DNA of 64,000 nt from Microbacterium sp. Root180. GTDB lineage: Bacteria > Actinomycetota > Actinomycetes > Actinomycetales > Microbacteriaceae. Positions 60,813-64,000 of the stretch are shown one piece after another. The notes below the pieces were generated by a model that made no database searches, was not told the origin of the DNA, and saw only the letters and a program-made list of their open reading frames with translations. The stretch lies in the NCBI RefSeq assembly GCF_001428485.1, contig NZ_LMHS01000002.1, positions 354,093 through 418,092 of the forward strand. Direction: 5' to 3'. A program made the translations under genes and the position numbers. Position 1 is the stretch's first letter; every line of letters begins with the position of its first letter.

Positions 60813-61817
60813 GGCGGAAGCGTCCGGCTCGCCCGCCGCGGTCCCCGCCTGGCGAGCGCCGTCGGCCGCCCGCTGCGCCTCCCTGACGCGCTTGCGCAGG
60901 TTCTTGTCGGTGATCTGCCGGTCGCCGACGGCTCCGGGCGTCCACAGCTCGACGTCCTCGTCGCCGTAGCTCGACTTCGATGCACGTCGCCGCACCTCCG
61001 GCGGAACGGCGCCCGGCGCGAGGCGGCGCGCCCACAGCAGGAAGCCGGTGTGCGCGACCATCCGATGGTCCGGGCGCACCGCGAGCCCTTCGACGTGCCA
61101 GCCGCGGACCATGGTCTCGCTGGCCTCGGGGTCCGTGAACAGCCCGGTGCTGCGGATGTACTCGGCCACACGGCTCAGCTGCGTCGCGGTGGCGACGTAG
61201 CAGAGCACGACCCCACCCGGCGTGAGCGCGTCGGACACGACGTCGATGCACTCCCACGGCGCGAGCATGTCGAGCACGACACGGTCGACGGATGCCGGAG
61301 CCACCGCAGCCGGCAGCGACTCGACGAGGTCGCCGACCACCACCTGCCAGTTCTCCGGAGTCTCCCCCAGGTAGGTCTCGACGTTCGCCTGCGCGACCTC
61401 GGCGAACTCCGGACGCCGCTCGAAGGAGATGAGGCGCCCCTCGGCGCCCATCGCGCGCAGCAGCCACAGCGACAGCGCACCCGAGCCGACGCCGGCCTCC
61501 ACGACCACGGAGCCCGGGAACACGTCGGCCTCGGCGATGATCTGCGCGGCGTCCTTCGGGTACACGATGGCCGCGCCGCGCGGCATCGACATCACGAAGT
61601 CGCGCAGCAGCGGCCGCAGCGCCAGGTACTCGTGGCCACCGCTGTTGGCGACGACCGACCCGTCGGGCTGGCCGACGAGCTGCTCGTGCTTGAGCACCCC
61701 GTGGTGCGTGTGGAGTTCGCCGCGCTCGCGGAGGGTCACCGTGTGCAGGCGGCCCTTGGGGCCGGTCAGCTGCACGCGGTCGCCGAAGCGGAAGGGACCG
61801 CTGGGTCGTTCGGTCAT
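60810..61817 (-). CDS. trmI: tRNA (adenine-58-N1) methyltransferase
   Basis: A 335-residue TrmI, methylating A58 in the T-loop of tRNA. N-terminal FRFGDRVQLTGPKGRLHTVTL, the SAM site VVVEAGVGSGALSLWLLRAMG (about 103-123), acidic binding region in VDRVVLDMLAPWECIDV and the C-terminal region are present. ATG 61817 overlaps the stop of the HAD gene (ATGA). The tail after residue 290 is hydrophilic. In other Actinobacteria the mpa-dop-pup genes follow; here the next gene is the FKBP lipoprotein. Confidence 0.95.
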   Translation of the reverse strand: MTERPSGPFRFGDRVQLTGPKGRLHTVTLRERGELHTHHGVLKHEQLVGQPDGSVVANSGGHEYLALRPLLRDFVMSMPRGAAIVYPKDAAQIIAEADVFPGSVVVEAGVGSGALSLWLLRAMGAEGRLISFERRPEFAEVAQANVETYLGETPENWQVVVGDLVESLPAAVAPASVDRVVLDMLAPWECIDVVSDALTPGGVVLCYVATATQLSRVAEYIRSTGLFTDPEASETMVRGWHVEGLAVRPDHRMVAHTGFLLWARRLAPGAVPPEVRRRASKSSYGDEDVELWTPGAVGDRQITDKNLRKRVREAQRAADGARQAGTAAGEPDASA

Positions 61818-62497
61818 CGGGCTGCCTCCTCGGCACGGTGGGCGGCGTGGAAGGATGCCACGTCCGCGGTGGTGCGGCCTTCCAGAGTGGGCCACAGGAC
61901 GTGGGCGCCGGCGCCCGTGAGCGACACCATAAGGGGGACGCCGATCACGGCAGCGCCGGACGCCACGGCCGATCGCAGGCCGTTGGGCGAGTCCTCGATC
62001 GCCACGACCTCGTCGGGGGTGACTTCGAGGATCTCGCACGCCTGGAGGTAGGGGTCGGGGAAGGGCTTGGGGCGCGTCGCCTCATCTCCCGCGACCACCA
62101 CGTCGAAGGCGTCGAAGTCGATGAGGTCGACCACGGTGTCGGCCATGCGGCGCAGCGACATCGTGACGAGGCCGGTCTTGATGCCCGCGGCGCGGAGGTC
62201 GGCGAGGAGCTCGCGCGCGCCCGCGCGGAACGGCACGCCCTTGGTGGCGAGCTGGCGCATGACGTCGTCGGTCAGGTGGTCGATGATGTCCTGCACGCCC
62301 ATCCGGACGCCCGCTTCCTGGAAGATCCGCGCGGAGTCCTCGAGGCCCATCCCGACCAGGCTCAGCGCCTGCTCGTGCGACCACGTCCCTCCGAAACTCT
62401 CGACGAGCGGAGTCTCTGCCGCCATCCAATAGGGCTCGGTATCGACGAGGGTGCCGTCCATATCCCACAGGACGGCGGCAAGAGGCGCGGGATTCAC
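61814..62497 (-). CDS. HAD-family phosphatase (beta-phosphoglucomutase-like)
   Basis: A 227-residue HAD hydrolase. Motif I is VLWDMDGTLVDTEPYW with both aspartates (about 10-25), motif II TGLVTMSLRR, motif III/IV KPFPDPYLQACE and VVAIEDSPNGLRSAVASGA. Substrate unknown. I start it at the GTG of 62497, where TACCAT lies six bases upstream, rather than the GTG eight codons earlier. The stop overlaps trmI. Confidence 0.92.
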   Translation of the reverse strand: MNPAPLAAVLWDMDGTLVDTEPYWMAAETPLVESFGGTWSHEQALSLVGMGLEDSARIFQEAGVRMGVQDIIDHLTDDVMRQLATKGVPFRAGARELLADLRAAGIKTGLVTMSLRRMADTVVDLIDFDAFDVVVAGDEATRPKPFPDPYLQACEILEVTPDEVVAIEDSPNGLRSAVASGAAVIGVPLMVSLTGAGAHVLWPTLEGRTTADVASFHAAHRAEEAAR

Positions 62498-62503
62498 TGC
62501 TCC

Positions 62504-62509
62504 ATGGTA
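62504..62509 (-). promoter_or_regulatory. -10 element of the HAD-trmI operon, leaderless
   Basis: Minus-strand TACCAT, six bases, then GTG 62497. Confidence 0.55.
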
Positions 62510-62594
62510 TCCGGCGGCCACGTCGACTCCCCGGCGACGACGACACGGTACGGGGGCGCGCGGGATGGCTGGATCCGCTGCGCCGCACCGGGCC

Positions 62595-62600
62595 TATCCT
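62595..62600 (+). promoter_or_regulatory. -10 element of the PAC2 gene
   Basis: TATCCT; leader of about 28 bases with GGAGGAGG before the GTG at 62635. Confidence 0.45.
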
Positions 62601-62634
62601 GGAAGGAACCCGCACCTCGGGTGGAGGAGGCCAC

Positions 62635-63504
62635 GTGGACGGACTGGGACGCCGAGTGCTCATCGCCGCGTTCGACGGATGGAACGATGCCGGGGAAGCC
62701 GCGTCGTCCGCCATCACCGCGCTCCGCGAGGGCGGGACGTACGAGACCGTCTTCGCCGTCGACCCCGAGCTGTACTTCGACTACCAGTACACCCGCCCGC
62801 AGATCGCCACGGAAGGCGACGGCACGCGCACGCTCAAGTGGCCTGAGGCCGCCTTGCTGCGCCCGACCCGCACGACGCGCGGCGGCACCCAGCTGTGGCT
62901 TCTGACGGGTGTCGAGCCGGCCCGTGCGTGGCAGGCCTTCGCGTCGGAGTTCATCGACATCGCGCTCCGCGAGGACGTCACCGGCTTCCTCTCGATGGGC
63001 TCGATGATGTCGGACGTACCCCACACGCGCCCGATCTCGGTGTTCGCCGGGAGCGACAACGACGCCCTGCGCACCTCCCTCGAGCTCGAGCGCAGCACCT
63101 ACGAAGGCCCCGTCGGCATCCTGAGCGTTCTCGGGCACGCGGCCGACGCCGCCGGAATCCCCTCGGCGAGTCTGTGGGCGAGCGTGCCCCACTACGTCGC
63201 CGGCCACACCCCGTCGCCCAAGGCGACCCTCGCGCTCCTCGACCGCCTCGAGGACCTCACCGGCGCCACCGTCCCGCGCGGCGACCTCGCGACCGAGGCA
63301 GCCGCCTGGGAGGCGTCGATCGATGCCGCCGCGGCAGACGACGAGGAGATGACGGAGTACATCCACCAGCTCGAGCGCACGCGCGACACGTGGGACTCCC
63401 CCGAGGCATCCGGCGACGCGATCGCGCAGGAGTTCGAGCGATACCTGCGCCGCGGCGGCGGCGACGGGCCGACCAAGCCCGGGCGCGACGACCCGCGCCG
63501 GTAG
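62635..63504 (+). CDS. PAC2-family protein
   Basis: A 289-residue PAC2 (proteasome assembly chaperone-like) protein: LIAAFDGWNDAGEAASSAITAL at the N-terminus, WLLTGVEPARAWQAFASEFIDIA, and the central GSMMSDVPHTRP and SLWASVPHYVAGHTPSPKATLALLDRLE typical of the actinobacterial family. Despite its name no proteasome genes are near. Its function in bacteria is not known. GTG start with GGAGGAGG upstream; divergent from the HAD gene. Confidence 0.93.
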   Translation: MDGLGRRVLIAAFDGWNDAGEAASSAITALREGGTYETVFAVDPELYFDYQYTRPQIATEGDGTRTLKWPEAALLRPTRTTRGGTQLWLLTGVEPARAWQAFASEFIDIALREDVTGFLSMGSMMSDVPHTRPISVFAGSDNDALRTSLELERSTYEGPVGILSVLGHAADAAGIPSASLWASVPHYVAGHTPSPKATLALLDRLEDLTGATVPRGDLATEAAAWEASIDAAAADDEEMTEYIHQLERTRDTWDSPEASGDAIAQEFERYLRRGGGDGPTKPGRDDPRR

Positions 63505-63531
63505 CGGCATCCGGCGTGTCAGCGGGCCTGA

Positions 63532-64000
63532 TCAGTAGGCCTCGATGACACCTATGCTCAGCAGCACCAGCAGGGTTGATCCGACCGCGACGCGGTAGAC
63601 GACGAACGGCAGGAAGCTGTGCTTGGAGATCCAGCTCATGAAGAACGCGATCACCCCGAGCGCCACGAAGAAGGCGACCACCGTGGCGACCGCGGTCTCT
63701 CCGAGAGTGAACACGCCCGGCTCGTCCCAGCTCTTGAAAAGCTGGTAGAAGCCGCTGCCGAACACCGCCGGGATCGCCAGCAGGAACGCGTACCGCGCGG
63801 CGGCGGCGCGCTCGAACCCCATGAAGAGCCCCGCGGTGATCGTGCCGCCGGAGCGCGAGACGCCCGGGATGAGGGCGAGCGCCTGGGCGAAGCCGTAGAT
63901 GACGCCGTTGCCGACAGTGATGTCCTCCAGCTTGCGCTTCTTCGCGCCCACGTGGTCGGCGATGCCGAGCAGCACGCCGAAGAGGATGAGCATCGCCGCC
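63532..64000 (-). CDS. uppP: Undecaprenyl-diphosphatase UppP (5' end outside window)
   Basis: The C-terminal ~155 residues of a UppP/BacA membrane phosphatase that regenerates undecaprenyl phosphate for peptidoglycan synthesis. The catalytic signature [23 protein letters not shown] is complete, and five membrane helices follow, ending [23 protein letters not shown]. The start codon and the first catalytic motif (E-rich N-terminal block) lie beyond base 64000. It is convergent with the PAC2 gene with 27 bases between. Confidence 0.95.
   Translation of the reverse strand, partial: AAMLILFGVLLGIADHVGAKKRKLEDITVGNGVIYGFAQALALIPGVSRSGGTITAGLFMGFERAAAARYAFLLAIPAVFGSGFYQLFKSWDEPGVFTLGETAVATVVAFFVALGVIAFFMSWISKHSFLPFVVYRVAVGSTLLVLLSIGVIEAY

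Noticed and set aside
1..64000. CRISPR arrays, insertion sequences or rRNA genes
   Set aside because: No regularly spaced long direct repeats, transposase frames or rRNA-like sequence were seen; the short repeats found are hairpins and the GGCATCC heptamer.

Overview
The window is a 64 kb stretch of a very GC-rich chromosome whose gene order and gene content point to a member of the Microbacteriaceae, most likely Microbacterium or a close relative. The evidence is the run hisE-hisG-hisF-hisI, then the Trp-operon membrane protein, an HGxxPAAW protein, trpC-trpB-trpA, lgt, gltB-gltD and pyk; the pafB-pafC-tatA-tatC-helY-lnt block; rbpA; and small actinobacterial families such as DUF6458 and DUF6510. 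Many genes start with GTG, and many minus- and plus-strand transcripts appear to be leaderless.

Layout. 1-9.2 kb (minus strand) is the proximal part of an extracellular contractile injection system (eCIS): a DUF4255/Pvc16-type cap protein, an unknown protein, a very large sheath, two tube proteins, a tiny DUF5908-like protein, a LysM baseplate protein, a VgrG-like spike, a PAAR tip, a gp25-like wedge and a J-like baseplate protein cut by the window edge. A SARP-type regulator (9.2-10.1 kb) sits just upstream, and between it and the first eCIS gene lie 11-bp-phased heptamer repeats of the kind such regulators bind. 10.5-25.2 kb is core amino-acid and central metabolism on the plus strand: histidine, tryptophan (without trpE), lipoprotein maturation (lgt), glutamate synthase and pyruvate kinase. 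25.2-33.5 kb holds a PLDc_N/SHOCT membrane protein, a MinD/ParA-like ATPase, tRNA-Leu(CAA), an ANTAR response regulator, a thioesterase, DNA polymerase I, a DUF885 peptidase and a phosphoribosyltransferase. 33.6-46.4 kb is a mixed accessory region: flavin oxidoreductase, MFS and AEC transporters, a GDSL hydrolase, a reductase, an ArsR/SRPBCC pair, pseudouridine catabolism (psuG-psuK), an acetyltransferase, an AraC/GyrI regulator, an aminoglycoside-phosphotransferase-like kinase, and a molybdenum/flavin redox trio. 46.4-64 kb returns to conserved functions: HdeD, S9 peptidase, SDR, NfeD/SPFH, GDPD, RbpA, Lnt, HelY, TatC, TatA, PafC, PafB, an FKBP lipoprotein, TrmI, a HAD phosphatase, PAC2 and UppP (cut by the edge).

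The most interesting signals are: the probable regulatory circuit of the eCIS (SARP gene plus phased repeats); the oversized sheath; the recurrent -10 hexamer placed exactly six bases before the start codon of at least a dozen genes, implying widespread leaderless mRNAs; the strong over-representation of the heptamer GGCATCC/GGATGCC in both orientations, which also forms terminator stems; absence of trpE from the trp cluster; a hairpin-containing C-terminal tail in trpB; and absence of the Pup-proteasome genes from their usual place between trmI and the FKBP-pafB genes.
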